Numbered from the stretch's first letter, positions 26,973 to 36,016 are shown. The stretch is 64,000 nt of DNA from CAVONB01 sp963697205 (GCA_963697205.1 CAVONB010000013.1:372001-436000), one strand, 5' to 3'. Numbers and translations: made by a program. The notes: a model not told the origin generated them from the sequence alone.

Positions 26973-28051
26973 GCCTCGCCTCCAACCGGCGCGCGCCCCG
27001 GCCGCTCGTGTCGCCGCCGCACACTGAAGCCGCCTGCGCGCACCACGCGCGCCGCACGCGCGGCAACTCGCAGATGCGGCCATAGCTTCGCATCGCCCAG
27101 CACCGCCTCCAGGATGGCCAGGATCTGCGTGCCCATGACGGGCGAATCCGGACCAGCCGCCCGCGCGAGCCGCGCCGCAAGCAGTCCGCACTCCACGCTC
27201 GACATGCCCGACAGCAATTGTGTCTTGAGGCGCCTTGAGACCTGCGCGCCACGCCCCGCCAGCGTCTGATCGACGAGCCCCGAGGCAGCCGCCACATCGA
27301 TTTCAGCAACCAACGGCAGGATGACCAGCGGATCGCTGACCGTGCGCGCGCGCTCCACCTGCGCTTCGAGCGCTTCGGCGATCCCGCCCCGCAACCGCGC
27401 AGCCACGGCGGCTGCCTGCACGCGGATCACCGGCTCCGGGCTCCGCAAGGCGCTTTTCAAGGCCCCGATGTAGGCGGGATGATAATCGCGTGCCACGAGC
27501 CCCAGCGCGGCCTGCTGCTCGACCAGTGTGCCGGAGTGGATGACGCTGGCAAACGACGCAGGCGCCGGCGCCGACAGATCGAGCCCGCGCCCGATCGCGA
27601 CGCTGTCGCACAGCACTGTGACGGGATCGGGCCGCGTCGCCTGGGCAATCCGCTCGTACCACGCCGCCATCAACGGCGTCGTCCCGCCGCCCCGCGGCAC
27701 CAGCATCGCACCGATGCCCCCCGCCACCATACCGATCGGTCCCGCCGCCGCCGTCAGCACCGCCGTCATCAGCGCCCGAACCGTGTCACGGCTCGCCCGC
27801 GCCTCGGTCATCACGCGTCGTGCCAGCACCGCAACCGCAAACCCGTGCACACCGACCAGCACCCACCAAAACGCCCAGCCGAGCACGGCGGCAACGAACA
27901 GCAGGCATTCGACAGCCAGCACAGCGCCAAGGATCGCGACATCCAAGCCGGCGACCAGCATCATCTGATGGCGCGCGCGCACATCGCCCCGTTCCTCATC
28001 GGGCCCGCCGATGACAGTCCCCGCTGTCGCAGATGCCCCTTCGCTCGTCAT
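26969..28051 (-). CDS. pelE: PelE-like membrane/scaffold protein
   Basis: 360 residues from ATG 28051, which overlaps the pelD stop by four bases (ATGA). Two or three TM segments lie near residues 30-117 (LVAGLDVAILGAVLAVECLLFV; LGWAFWWVLVGVHGFAVAVL; ALMTAVLTAAAGPIGMVAGGIGAML). A helical C-terminal region of short repeated units follows (LGLVARDYHPAYIGALKSALRS, EPVIRVQAAAVAARLRGG), which looks HEAT/TPR-like. In the Pseudomonas system PelE links PelD to the synthase. The identification rests mainly on its place between pelD and pelF and this architecture, because PelE sequences diverge strongly. Confidence 0.7.
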   Translation of the reverse strand: MTSEGASATAGTVIGGPDEERGDVRARHQMMLVAGLDVAILGAVLAVECLLFVAAVLGWAFWWVLVGVHGFAVAVLARRVMTEARASRDTVRALMTAVLTAAAGPIGMVAGGIGAMLVPRGGGTTPLMAAWYERIAQATRPDPVTVLCDSVAIGRGLDLSAPAPASFASVIHSGTLVEQQAALGLVARDYHPAYIGALKSALRSPEPVIRVQAAAVAARLRGGIAEALEAQVERARTVSDPLVILPLVAEIDVAAASGLVDQTLAGRGAQVSRRLKTQLLSGMSSVECGLLAARLARAAGPDSPVMGTQILAILEAVLGDAKLWPHLRVAARAARVVRAGGFSVRRRHERPGRAPVGGEA

Positions 28052-29205
28052 GCGCGCGACCCAGGCTCCGACCCGGTCTCCCGCGCAGACATGTCCAACG
28101 CGCGGCGCAATGAACCACCGGTCACCCCGCCGACGACGTCGCGCTTCGAACCCGAACGACGCGCCGGAAGCCACCTACGCTGGCGCCACGGCCGCCGCGG
28201 CTCGCTCACCTCGAGCGCGATCGGCGCCTCTTCGCTGCGCGCACGCGCGTCGAGCGCACCCGCCACAAACGCCCCAACCACGTCGAGCCGCTCGACCAGT
28301 TCCGCCCGGATCAACTGCCCCGGCGCCGCCACGATCAGCAGGAAGCGGTCCATCCCCGCCTCGCGTGCAGGTCCCACGCGCACCGCCGCGATCCCGTTGC
28401 CGGCCAGGGCCCGTTCGCCCTCCGCGTCCAATACGCTGAGCCGCCGCGCACGCGCCAAGGCATCGACCAGGCCGTCCAGCGCCTCCAGTCGCCGCTTGGG
28501 CAACAGACCCGGCATCGGCACCGTCTCGGCCAGAATTTCGAAGGCATCACCGTTGCGCTGATAGAGCACCACATACGCGTCCGGCAACGCGGCCGCCGCC
28601 AGCCGGGTGAACGCCTCCTCGAACGGTTGCGCGCGGCTTGCCAGCGCGCTGACGGCATCGATCAGCCCCGGCGCCGAGACGCGATCCTCCCGCCCCGCGA
28701 TATCGCGCTCCAACGCCTCACAGCGCCGGCGCAGATTGACCGCATGCTCGGCAAGTGCCGCGCGTTGTGTCGACAGTTCGTCGAGCTGGCGGCGCAACGC
28801 CTGCTTGGTCGCGATCTGGCGCGTGCGAAACTGCCCCACGACGATCGCCACACCGAGCCACACAATCGGCAGCGCCCACACGCGCATGAAATATACGAAG
28901 TAGTTCTCCCCGACGCCCTGTTCGGGAAAACCGGAATAGATCGTGGCGATCGACGCGAACGCAGCCGCGATCATGCCGCTCACCGCGCCGTACTGCAGGC
29001 TCAGCAGCAAGACGGGCACCCAGTAGGGATTGGGTTGCAGCTCCGAGACGTCGATCGAAGTGAACAGCCAATCGACCAGGAGAATGCCGCCGCACAGCAC
29101 GACGATTTCGAGCAAAGCCGCTGGTGGCGGCAGAACGGGAACGCTGTAGGGGTCGCGCTGCACACCCGAGGCGCGCTCCGACAGCGCGCTGGCCACTGAC
29201 TTCAT
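28048..29205 (-). CDS. pelD: PelD-like protein lacking the GGDEF part
   Basis: 385 residues from ATG 29205 (AAAGG upstream). Layout: three or four TM segments in residues 31-123, a coiled coil at about 128-170 (TKQALRRQLDELSTQRAALAEHAV), and a GAF domain at about 180-320 (YVVLYQRNGDAFEILAE ... LIRAELVERLDVVGAFVAGALDAR). After the GAF there is only a 65-residue Arg-rich tail. In Pseudomonas PelD (about 455 residues) a degenerate GGDEF domain follows the GAF and binds cyclic di-GMP through an RxxD motif; no such domain is present here. The gene overlaps pelE by ATGA. The pelD identity is supported by topology and gene order. Confidence 0.8.
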   Translation of the reverse strand: MKSVASALSERASGVQRDPYSVPVLPPPAALLEIVVLCGGILLVDWLFTSIDVSELQPNPYWVPVLLLSLQYGAVSGMIAAAFASIATIYSGFPEQGVGENYFVYFMRVWALPIVWLGVAIVVGQFRTRQIATKQALRRQLDELSTQRAALAEHAVNLRRRCEALERDIAGREDRVSAPGLIDAVSALASRAQPFEEAFTRLAAAALPDAYVVLYQRNGDAFEILAETVPMPGLLPKRRLEALDGLVDALARARRLSVLDAEGERALAGNGIAAVRVGPAREAGMDRFLLIVAAPGQLIRAELVERLDVVGAFVAGALDARARSEEAPIALEVSEPRRPWRQRRWLPARRSGSKRDVVGGVTGGSLRRALDMSARETGSEPGSRA

Positions 29206-29441
29206 ACTGACACTAGCCTTTCGCCCACCCTTGCGACCCCGCTCCGACAGATCGTGGCGCACCCACCGCGCGCCCCCGCCCGGCTGTCCGTCCACGCCCC
29301 CGCCGGACCGGCGTCCCCGCACACACCGGGCCGCCACCCATTACCGCCTCAATATCAGAAACCGCTTCCCCGCGACAACGCGTCCGCCACGACGGCTCTT
29401 TCACCTCAACGGGCCCAAGGCCGATACGCGCCCACTGAAAG

Positions 29442-30983
29442 CTACTTGAACAGGAACTCGAACGGACCGCTGTATTTGGCAGCCTTCGGCACCGCCGAAC
29501 CATTGGGCTGCGCGGCCGGCTTCACAGTCTTGCCAGTTTTCGCCGGCACGCTCGGCTTGGTCGCCACCTTGCGCTGGATCCCCGCCTTCTGCTGCGCCGC
29601 CGCAACGGCGCCGCCGCGCGACTTGACCCTGCGCGAACGCTTGGTCCGCCGGATCACCTTGTCGGTCTGCGCGCTGGTCGGGCCAGGCTCGATCCCCAGC
29701 CGCTGCATCTCCGCCGCCGCCGCGACCTGCTTTCCGGTCTGGCGCATGAGCTGGGACCACAACGTCAGGCGCCACGCATCGAGTTCGCCCACCGTCACCT
29801 GCTTCAACAGCATGCTCGCCGCCGGCGTGGCCGACGTCCCATACTGGAGCGCCGCAGCAGCGGCCAGCAGCGGATTGGCCCGCAACGTCTCCGCTTCGAT
29901 TGCCTCGCGTACAATCTCGAACGCCGCCGCCTGACGCGTAACGGCCAGCGCTTCCGCCATCGTCACGAGCTCGCTTTGCCCGATCTTGTCGAGCCCGAAT
30001 GACATCGCCCCCTCGAACGCCAGCTGGGGATCTCCGGCATCCAGCGCGATCGAAATGAAATGACCGGCCATCTCCGCATCGCGCAACGACGAGCCCTCGA
30101 TCCAGCCCTTGAGATAGGTGCGCGCGGCAAGCTCCTGTCCGGTTTCCAGAAGCAAATCGCCGACCGCCAGGGAGATCAGGTCGCCCGGCCGGCTCGCCTG
30201 CCGGGCCATGTCGAGCGCCTCCGCCACCCGGCTCGTCTCCGCCATCATCTCGATCAGGTTGAGCCCGAACGATTCGTCGTAGTCCGCCCTGAGCCAGCGC
30301 AAGCCACGACGCTGTGCCTCCCGAGCCTGGTCGAGCTTGAGCAGAATGGCGTAAAGCTGCAACCGGTCGGGTGGCTCCTTCAGTCGCCACAAATCGTCGA
30401 TGCTGCGCAACAGCGCCGTCGCGCTCGCCAGCGATCCGGAGCTGGCCTGGAGCGAAGCGAGCCGCAACATGTCGTCGGTGCGCCGGTAGCCTCGCTCGCG
30501 GCAGAGCTCGATCGCCTGCTGCTCGGCATCGAACTCGCCCCTGAGCCGCTCCAGCGCGATCAGCTCCCGGCACGCCGCCTCGCTATAGCGCGCCGCGATC
30601 TGCACGCGCAGTTGCCGGTTATAGCCCGCCCCGTCCTGCGTCATCTTGTAGAACGTCGCCAGCTGCCGCTGCACCTGAGCGTCACGCGGCCGCGCCTCGG
30701 CAAGCATCTCCAGCATCTGCCGCGCTTTCGGCAGGTCGCCGAACTGCTCGTAGAGAGCCTGCAGCTGGAACAGCGTGCGATGCCGCCGGTCCCCCGCCGC
30801 ATGGCGCGCCTCCAGAATACGCAAGGCCTCGCGATTCTTGCCGTCGAGCTCCAGCATGGCGATGCGCTCCGCATCGCCGGGCAGCATCACCCACCCCGCC
30901 GCCAGCGCCGCCGCCACCAGCAGTGTCATCGCCAGGCCGTGTGGCTTGAACAGCCGGCCGAATATCTGGCGCACGCTATTCAT
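29442..30983 (-). CDS. pelB: PelB-like TPR protein without a porin domain
   Basis: 513 residues from ATG 30983. A membrane anchor follows the start (PHGLAMTLLVAAALAAGWVMLPG). Most of the protein is a chain of TPR-like helical pairs (NREALRILEARHAAGDRRHR, LPKARQMLEMLAEARPRDAQ, SRVAEALDMARQ), and it ends in a Lys/Ala-rich tail (about residues 430-500). In Pseudomonas, PelB is about 1190 residues: TPRs plus an outer-membrane beta-barrel. Here the barrel half is absent, and no pelC or barrel gene follows; the 236 bp to pelD hold nothing convincing. The TPR part recruits PelA in the known system. Its ATG overlaps the pelA stop by 8 bases, so the two are coupled. Confidence 0.78.
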   Translation of the reverse strand: MNSVRQIFGRLFKPHGLAMTLLVAAALAAGWVMLPGDAERIAMLELDGKNREALRILEARHAAGDRRHRTLFQLQALYEQFGDLPKARQMLEMLAEARPRDAQVQRQLATFYKMTQDGAGYNRQLRVQIAARYSEAACRELIALERLRGEFDAEQQAIELCRERGYRRTDDMLRLASLQASSGSLASATALLRSIDDLWRLKEPPDRLQLYAILLKLDQAREAQRRGLRWLRADYDESFGLNLIEMMAETSRVAEALDMARQASRPGDLISLAVGDLLLETGQELAARTYLKGWIEGSSLRDAEMAGHFISIALDAGDPQLAFEGAMSFGLDKIGQSELVTMAEALAVTRQAAAFEIVREAIEAETLRANPLLAAAAALQYGTSATPAASMLLKQVTVGELDAWRLTLWSQLMRQTGKQVAAAAEMQRLGIEPGPTSAQTDKVIRRTKRSRRVKSRGGAVAAAQQKAGIQRKVATKPSVPAKTGKTVKPAAQPNGSAVPKAAKYSGPFEFLFK

Positions 30984-33255
30984 GGCAGGCAAACCTCAAC
31001 TTGACCGGCGCGCGCGCGTCCACGTCCAGCGCAAGGCGCAGGCGACCCTCGCCGTCTGCCCAAACGACCTCCTCGCTCAGAATGCGACCCGATCGCTCGG
31101 TCGTCACCGAAAATGCAGCCTTGGCGCGCGTCCGGAACACGAAATCGCCCTGGCCATAACCTTGTGCCGTCATCGCCAGCCCACAGCCGTCCTCCCGGCG
31201 ATCCGACAGCCGCCACCGTCCCGAGACCAGGCTGAGCAGCGGCCGCCCCACCAGCCGATCGGCGGCCAGCGCGGCCTCCGGCTTCAGCGTCACGATGACG
31301 GAGGCCTGTGCGGGATCGAGCGCCACATAGAGCGCACCGGCATGCCGCGTGCTGCCGAGCACGCCACGGCTGGAGACATGATCGACATCGAGCCCCGCGG
31401 CCACGTCGAAGCGGACCGTCTCCACTGCGCCCAGGTTCGACAGGTACCACGTCGCGACGTCAGTCTGCGCGATCGTCACCCCGAAGAAGTCGTCGGCCAT
31501 CGCCGCATACCGCGATGCCTCGATGGGCACCACCTCTGTGTCACGGGCCATGTCGAGGAAATGCTGGATCGAGGCCAGCGCCGCCGCCTTCTCCCCGGAG
31601 TACATGTGATAGTAGAGGTTGAACGGCTTGAGCCGCCGCGGCCGCTCCGTGTTGCGCAGCGTCTCCTCCAGCAGGAAGAAACCGTAATAGGGCCCGGTCC
31701 AGTCGTTGGTGTAGGTATTCTCGTTGCTGTTGGCCGCGTAGATCTGACGCTCGCCACGCTCCACCCGCGAGATCGGCGGCACGTAGGACACCGATGGATA
31801 CTCGTCGTCGAGCCGGCTGTCGCCCCCGTTGAGATTGCGCACGCCCGCCTTGCGCGTTGCCCCGATGGCACCCGCGAACGGCGTCGTATCCCCGCTCCAC
31901 AGATAGACCTTCGCCTTTTTGCCGGGCGGCGCGAAACTCTCTGCCAGTGCCAGCGCGCCCCCAACCTCCCGATCCAGATCGAACGGCTTGCGCAGGAACG
32001 TGCGCGGCAGGTCGTCGGTGCCCGCGATATACTTGTCGAATGTCGGCGCCGGCGGCGTCGCGCCGACGAGGCGCAGCAGGACGTTGGTGATGCGCTCGCG
32101 CATGGGCAGGTCCGGCAGCTGGTACTGCGAGATCGCCTGCTCCTCCAGGGTCCGGTCGTAGCGTTCGAAAAAGCGCCAGTTGTAGGGATGGGTGTAGGTG
32201 TGGGTCGCCACCTCCACCTGGTCCAGCGCATAAAGTGCGCGCGCAAGATCCTGGGCCCGCTTGCGTCCGCCAATCAGCCGGTCCGCATCGCCGCCGATCA
32301 GGCCGACGGTGACCGGCAGGTCCGGATAGGGCCCGATCGCCGTCTTGAGGATCACCTCCGCGGCGGTCAGCCCCTTGGCCCGATACGCCTCGATCTCCGT
32401 CAGATTGTTCCAGCCGTCGCCATCGATATGGCTGAAATAGACCCGCCGCCCCGACACGGTCGTGATGTCGGGAATCGGGAACGCCTCATCGCCGAACACG
32501 CGCCGGAAGAAGTTGAAGGGGTGGACGATCCAGACCTCGCGCTCTGTCGCCGCCTCGTAGTAGATGGCGTAATCGGCCTGCACGAAGCCGCCGCCCGGCC
32601 CCGTCGCCACGATCACCGACCGGCTCGCCGGCTCCTGCGCCCGCCGCGCCGGCGTCGCAATCGCCAGATGAACGGCCACCTTGTCCGACACCGCGCGCAC
32701 CACGCTGAAGGTCGGCAGTGCCGCGTCGATCGCCCGCTCAAAGCCGATCATTTCCGGATCGCTGGACACGATCCGGCTGTCGAACGTCACCTCGACGTGG
32801 TTGCCACCGTCCGCCAGGCCCAGCCGCCCCATCACGCGCGCAAGCGCGCCGGATCGACCAACCTCGAGCGGTGGCGCAGGCTCCCCGAACAGTGCATAGC
32901 GCAGCCCCGCCCGCGTCGCCGTATCCAGCCAGTCCGCGACCACCGCCGGCTGCGTCAGTGGCTCCAGGAACCAACTGATCACGCCGCGATAGCGCCCAAG
33001 CGTCTCCAGCTCCGGCAGCGGCTCGTTGATATCGCGATAGACGAGAGCATAACCGAGCCAGTTCAGCGGCATCTCGGCGAAACGGTGAATGCGCGTCTCG
33101 CCGGGCCGCGCCTCGACCTTGGAATCATACAGCGCCACGATCTCGCGACGCACGGGCCGCGAGGAGAACTCGACCTCGATTGACCACGCCGGTGCCGTCG
33201 CCTGCCCGAGAAGCAGACATAGCAGTACCGCGAGTACCCCGACCCCTACTCTCAT
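30976..33255 (-). CDS. pelA: PelA-like deacetylase lacking the GH114 domain
   Basis: 759 residues with a signal peptide (GVLAVLLCLLLGQATAPAW). Residues about 35-250 match the middle region of PelA (REIVALYDSKVEARPGETRIHRF ... LGYALVYRDINEPLPEL). The deacetylase domain then shows VYFSHIDGDGW (D278, D280) and VATHTYTHPYNW (H352, H356), the metal-binding residues of CE4-like Pel deacetylases. A beta-rich C-terminal part follows. Pseudomonas PelA (about 948 residues) begins with a GH114 hydrolase; that domain is missing and may be supplied by the separate GH114 genes at 21605 and 22934. It acts in the periplasm, removing N-acetyl groups. It is the first gene of the operon. Confidence 0.9.
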   Translation of the reverse strand: MRVGVGVLAVLLCLLLGQATAPAWSIEVEFSSRPVRREIVALYDSKVEARPGETRIHRFAEMPLNWLGYALVYRDINEPLPELETLGRYRGVISWFLEPLTQPAVVADWLDTATRAGLRYALFGEPAPPLEVGRSGALARVMGRLGLADGGNHVEVTFDSRIVSSDPEMIGFERAIDAALPTFSVVRAVSDKVAVHLAIATPARRAQEPASRSVIVATGPGGGFVQADYAIYYEAATEREVWIVHPFNFFRRVFGDEAFPIPDITTVSGRRVYFSHIDGDGWNNLTEIEAYRAKGLTAAEVILKTAIGPYPDLPVTVGLIGGDADRLIGGRKRAQDLARALYALDQVEVATHTYTHPYNWRFFERYDRTLEEQAISQYQLPDLPMRERITNVLLRLVGATPPAPTFDKYIAGTDDLPRTFLRKPFDLDREVGGALALAESFAPPGKKAKVYLWSGDTTPFAGAIGATRKAGVRNLNGGDSRLDDEYPSVSYVPPISRVERGERQIYAANSNENTYTNDWTGPYYGFFLLEETLRNTERPRRLKPFNLYYHMYSGEKAAALASIQHFLDMARDTEVVPIEASRYAAMADDFFGVTIAQTDVATWYLSNLGAVETVRFDVAAGLDVDHVSSRGVLGSTRHAGALYVALDPAQASVIVTLKPEAALAADRLVGRPLLSLVSGRWRLSDRREDGCGLAMTAQGYGQGDFVFRTRAKAAFSVTTERSGRILSEEVVWADGEGRLRLALDVDARAPVKLRFACHE

Positions 33256-33611
33256 GGCTCGCCCGAAATTGCCGGTACCGGCCGCCGCATTGCGGTCCGC
33301 CTGAGCGACCGTTCGCCCCAGCGCTGCCCTCGCAACCCTTCAGTACCAGTCCCCATGCCTATGCCCCATTTGCCCGCCGGGCGAAACCCCGATCCATGCG
33401 CTGCCCCCGCCGCGACCGGAGCCAAACGCCGCATCTCCTTAATCAACAGCGTTATTTTTCGCGAAGTGTGGCTCTTATGCCGATGCCGCGCCGGCCAGTC
33501 TCATCCAACAGCGCCGTCGTGACAGCGGACTTGGCGCGCGCCCCGACATCCCGTTATCTGGAGCCAACCGAAGTCGCCGCAACCGGCGGCCGTCGATCCG
33601 GAGTTCGCGGG
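33256..33611. other. 356-bp divergent region carrying the pel and rimK promoters
   Basis: This lies between the first pel gene (minus) and rimK (plus). The only AT-rich stretch is about 33436-33478 (cttaatcaacag and ttatttttcg), the best place for a promoter, but no exact -35/-10 pair stands out on either strand. I see no gene. The rimK frame stays open upstream here but lacks the protein composition expected of a longer RimK. Confidence 0.5.
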
Positions 33612-34524
33612 ATGCCCTTGCGCCTCGTCATGCTCGCCCGCAACCCGGGCCTCTACTCGCACGTGCGACTGGTCGAGGCCGCGCGCAGCCGCGGCCACAC
33701 CATCGACGTCATCAATACCCTGCACGTGCACATGAACATCACCTCCACGGAGGCCGTCCTCCATCACGGCGGCCTGCGCCTGCCGCTCTACGACGCGGTC
33801 ATCCCCCGCATCGGCGCATCGATCACCCACTATGGTCTCGCCGTGCTGCGCCAGTTCGAGATGCAGGGCGTCTACCCCTTGAACGAGAGCGTCGCGATCG
33901 GCCGGGCCCGCGACAAGCTGCGCGCGCTGCAGATCCTCGCCCGCGCCGGCATCGACCTTCCCGTTACCGCTTTCGCGCACGATCCCAAGCGCGCCGTCGA
34001 CGTGATCAAGGAAGTGGGTGGCGCGCCCGTGGTCATCAAGCTGCTCGAAGGCACGCAGGGCATGGGCGTGATCCTGGCCGAGACCGAAGCCTCTGCCGAC
34101 TTCGACCATCGAGGCGTTCAGCGCCGCCAACGTCAACATCATGGTCCAGCAGTTCATCAAGGAGGCCGGCGGCAGCGACATCCGCGCCTTCGTCGTCGGC
34201 GGCAAGGTCGTTGCAGCCATGCGGCGCACTGGAAAAAAAGGGGATTTCCGTTCCAACCTGCATCGCGGCGGCCGCGCCGATCCCATCGACCTGACCGACA
34301 AGGAGCACGACGTGGCGGTCCGCGCCGCCGACGCGCTGGGCCTCAACGTCGCCGGCGTCGACATGCTGCGCTCGGACCGCGGCCCCGTCGTCGTCGAGGT
34401 CAACGCCTCGCCCGGCCTCAAGGGCATCGAGACGGCCAGCGGCGTTGACATCGCCGGCGCCATCATCGGCTTCCTGGAAGCGACCGCCCGCCATGGTGCA
34501 ACCCAGACCCGCGGCACGGGTTGA
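33612..34524 (+). pseudogene. rimK: RimK-type ATP-grasp ligase, one frameshift
   Basis: About 300 residues if stitched, from ATG 33612 (GGAG 8 nt upstream). It is an ATP-grasp enzyme that adds glutamate to the C-terminus of ribosomal protein S6 or similar targets. Motifs: MPLRLVMLARNPGLYSHVRL, NTLHVHMNITS, GVYPLNESVAIGRARDKL, VVIKLLEGTQGMGVIL (ATP loop), GGSDIRAFVVGGKVVAAMRR and VVVEVNASPGLKGIE (Mg-binding). At about 34102 the reading frame shifts: one extra T within GACTTCG turns the expected ...SADSTIEAFSAANVNIMVQQF into a wrong frame. Everything on both sides is intact, so this looks like a sequence error or a very recent lesion. Confidence 0.85.
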
Positions 34525-34691
34525 GGTTCATCGCCGGCCTCACGAGCCCGCCCGTGCCCGGCCTCGACCGCCGGCACCGCCAACCGACCCAACGACAAAC
34601 CCCACTGTGTTGCAACGGCCAACCTGCAATCGCGTCGGTGGGTTCGGCCCCGACCGCGCTTGATCGAGACCGGCCGGGTCACATATCATGC

Positions 34692-34714
34692 GTCAGCCCT
34701 CGTGGCGGGCTGAC
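34692..34714 (+). other. Perfect 8-bp hairpin in the bpt leader
   Basis: The arms GTCAGCCC and GGGCTGAC are separated by a 7-base loop and end 35 nt before the bpt start. No T-run follows, so it is not a classic terminator for rimK. It could be a control element in the bpt leader or a terminator relic. Confidence 0.4.
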
Positions 34715-34749
34715 TGCGGAGCGTACGCCCCCGCGCGAGGGAACAGCCG

Positions 34750-35499
34750 ATGTCCGAGCAACAAAAGAACTTTCCGGAGTTCTACGTGACCGCACCCCAG
34801 CCGTGCCCCTATCTGGCCGGCCGGTTGGAGCGCAAGCTGTTCACGCATCTGACCCACGACAAGCCGCAGGCCCTGATCGACAATTTGCTGAAGGGCGGCT
34901 TCCGTCGCAGCCAGAACATCGCCTACATGCCCTACTGCGACGGCTGCCAGGCGTGCGTCTCTGTGCGCGTCCTCGTCGACGAGTTCCAGGCCGGCCGTTC
35001 CATGCGCCGCATCCAGGACAAGAACCGGGATCTGTTCGCCCGCCGCATCGCCGCCGCGCCGACATCCGAGCAGTACGGCCTCTTCCGCCGCTACATCGAC
35101 GCGCGCCACAACGACGGCGGCATGGCCGACATGACCGTGCTGGACTACGCCATGATGGTCGAGGACAGCATCATCAACACGTTCCTGACCGAATACCGCC
35201 AGCGGCCCGAAGGCGCGCTCGACAGCCGTCCCGAAACCTGGCCGCTGAAGGCCATCGCGCTGTGCGACCGGCTCTCCGACGGCATCTCGATGGTCTACAG
35301 CTTCTATGATCCCGCCGAAGCGACGCGCAGCCTCGGCACCTTCATGATCCTTGACCAGGCCGACTACACCCGCCGCCTGGGCCTGCCCTACCTTTACCTG
35401 GGCTATTGGATCGATGGCTCGCGCAAGATGAGCTACAAGACGCGCTTCACGCCGCAGGAGCGCCTCGGACCCAACGGCTGGGTGCGCGTGGAGGCCTGA
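34750..35499 (+). CDS. bpt: Aspartate/glutamate leucyltransferase (bacterial R-transferase family)
   Basis: 249 residues. Bpt transfers leucine from Leu-tRNA to N-terminal Asp or Glu of proteins, marking them for ClpS/ClpAP degradation (N-degron pathway) in the cytosol. Visible family blocks are CPYLAGRLERKLFTHL, GFRRSQNIAYMPYCDGCQACVSVRV (about residues 50-74, with the conserved Cys cluster), DRLSDGISMVYSFYDP, and LGLPYLYLGYWIDGSRKMSYKTRFTPQERL near the end. The length is normal. GAGGGAAC precedes ATG 34750. A stem-loop occupies the leader. The name is firm; the exact donor (Leu or Arg) follows the alphaproteobacterial norm. Confidence 0.92.
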   Translation: MSEQQKNFPEFYVTAPQPCPYLAGRLERKLFTHLTHDKPQALIDNLLKGGFRRSQNIAYMPYCDGCQACVSVRVLVDEFQAGRSMRRIQDKNRDLFARRIAAAPTSEQYGLFRRYIDARHNDGGMADMTVLDYAMMVEDSIINTFLTEYRQRPEGALDSRPETWPLKAIALCDRLSDGISMVYSFYDPAEATRSLGTFMILDQADYTRRLGLPYLYLGYWIDGSRKMSYKTRFTPQERLGPNGWVRVEA

Positions 35500-35590
35500 G
35501 CCGCCTGAGTCGGTCGGCCCAGCCTGCCATTGCACCACCACACCCGGCCAAGTGCTGATCGGCCGAGACTGTGAGCCTCGATCAAAGGCG

Positions 35591-35983
35591 TCAATCGAGC
35601 TCGAGCACAGACATCACCTTGAACGTGCGCAGCACCCCGTCGTGCTCCTTGATCGATACATACTCGCCGGGCACGAAGGCGTGCTGGTCGAACCGGTAGC
35701 CGGACTCGTCGTGGTCCTCCGGACCATGGATGTCGTAGTGGAACGCCCACGACCCGCCGGGCTTGCGGATGAGATGCCCGACCATCGAATCCTCGTGGCC
35801 CCAAAATCGCTTCACCCGGCACCGCTCGCGCGACCGTTTCCAGTCCTCCGCAATGATGTGACCGTTGTCGTCGATCGGAGCGATGAAATCGTAGCCATGC
35901 TGGCGGCTGCCGACGGGATGGTCGTGGTCGCGCGCCAATTCAAGTCGAACACGGCGCAACGTCGTGACCGGGGGAGCCGTCAT
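35591..35983 (-). CDS. Conserved small protein of unknown function
   Basis: 130 residues from ATG 35983, with AGGAGAA just upstream. It has no TM segment or signal. The sequence is rich in His, Asp and aromatic residues: RLELARDHDHPVGSRQHGYDF, KRFWGHEDSMVGHLIRKPGGSWAFHYDIHGPEDHDESGYRFDQHAFVPGEYVSI. This ends as a compact beta-rich soluble fold and looks conserved, but I do not recognise a named family. It converges with bpt and lies near the usp group on the same strand, so it may belong to that stress region. Confidence 0.65.
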   Translation of the reverse strand: MTAPPVTTLRRVRLELARDHDHPVGSRQHGYDFIAPIDDNGHIIAEDWKRSRERCRVKRFWGHEDSMVGHLIRKPGGSWAFHYDIHGPEDHDESGYRFDQHAFVPGEYVSIKEHDGVLRTFKVMSVLELD

Positions 35984-36016
35984 GGAGTTCTCCTAGGCGT
36001 CGTGGAACACTGAGGG

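Noticed and set aside
29213..29503. Possible pelC in the gap between pelB and pelD
   Set aside because: The 96-codon frame has no signal peptide or lipobox and overlaps the pelB end; composition is Arg/Gly only.
30775..33183. An 802-codon open frame on the plus strand across pelA and pelB
   Set aside because: Translation is Arg/His/Gln-rich without any domain; it is a GC-driven mirror of the real minus-strand pelA, whose motifs are clear.
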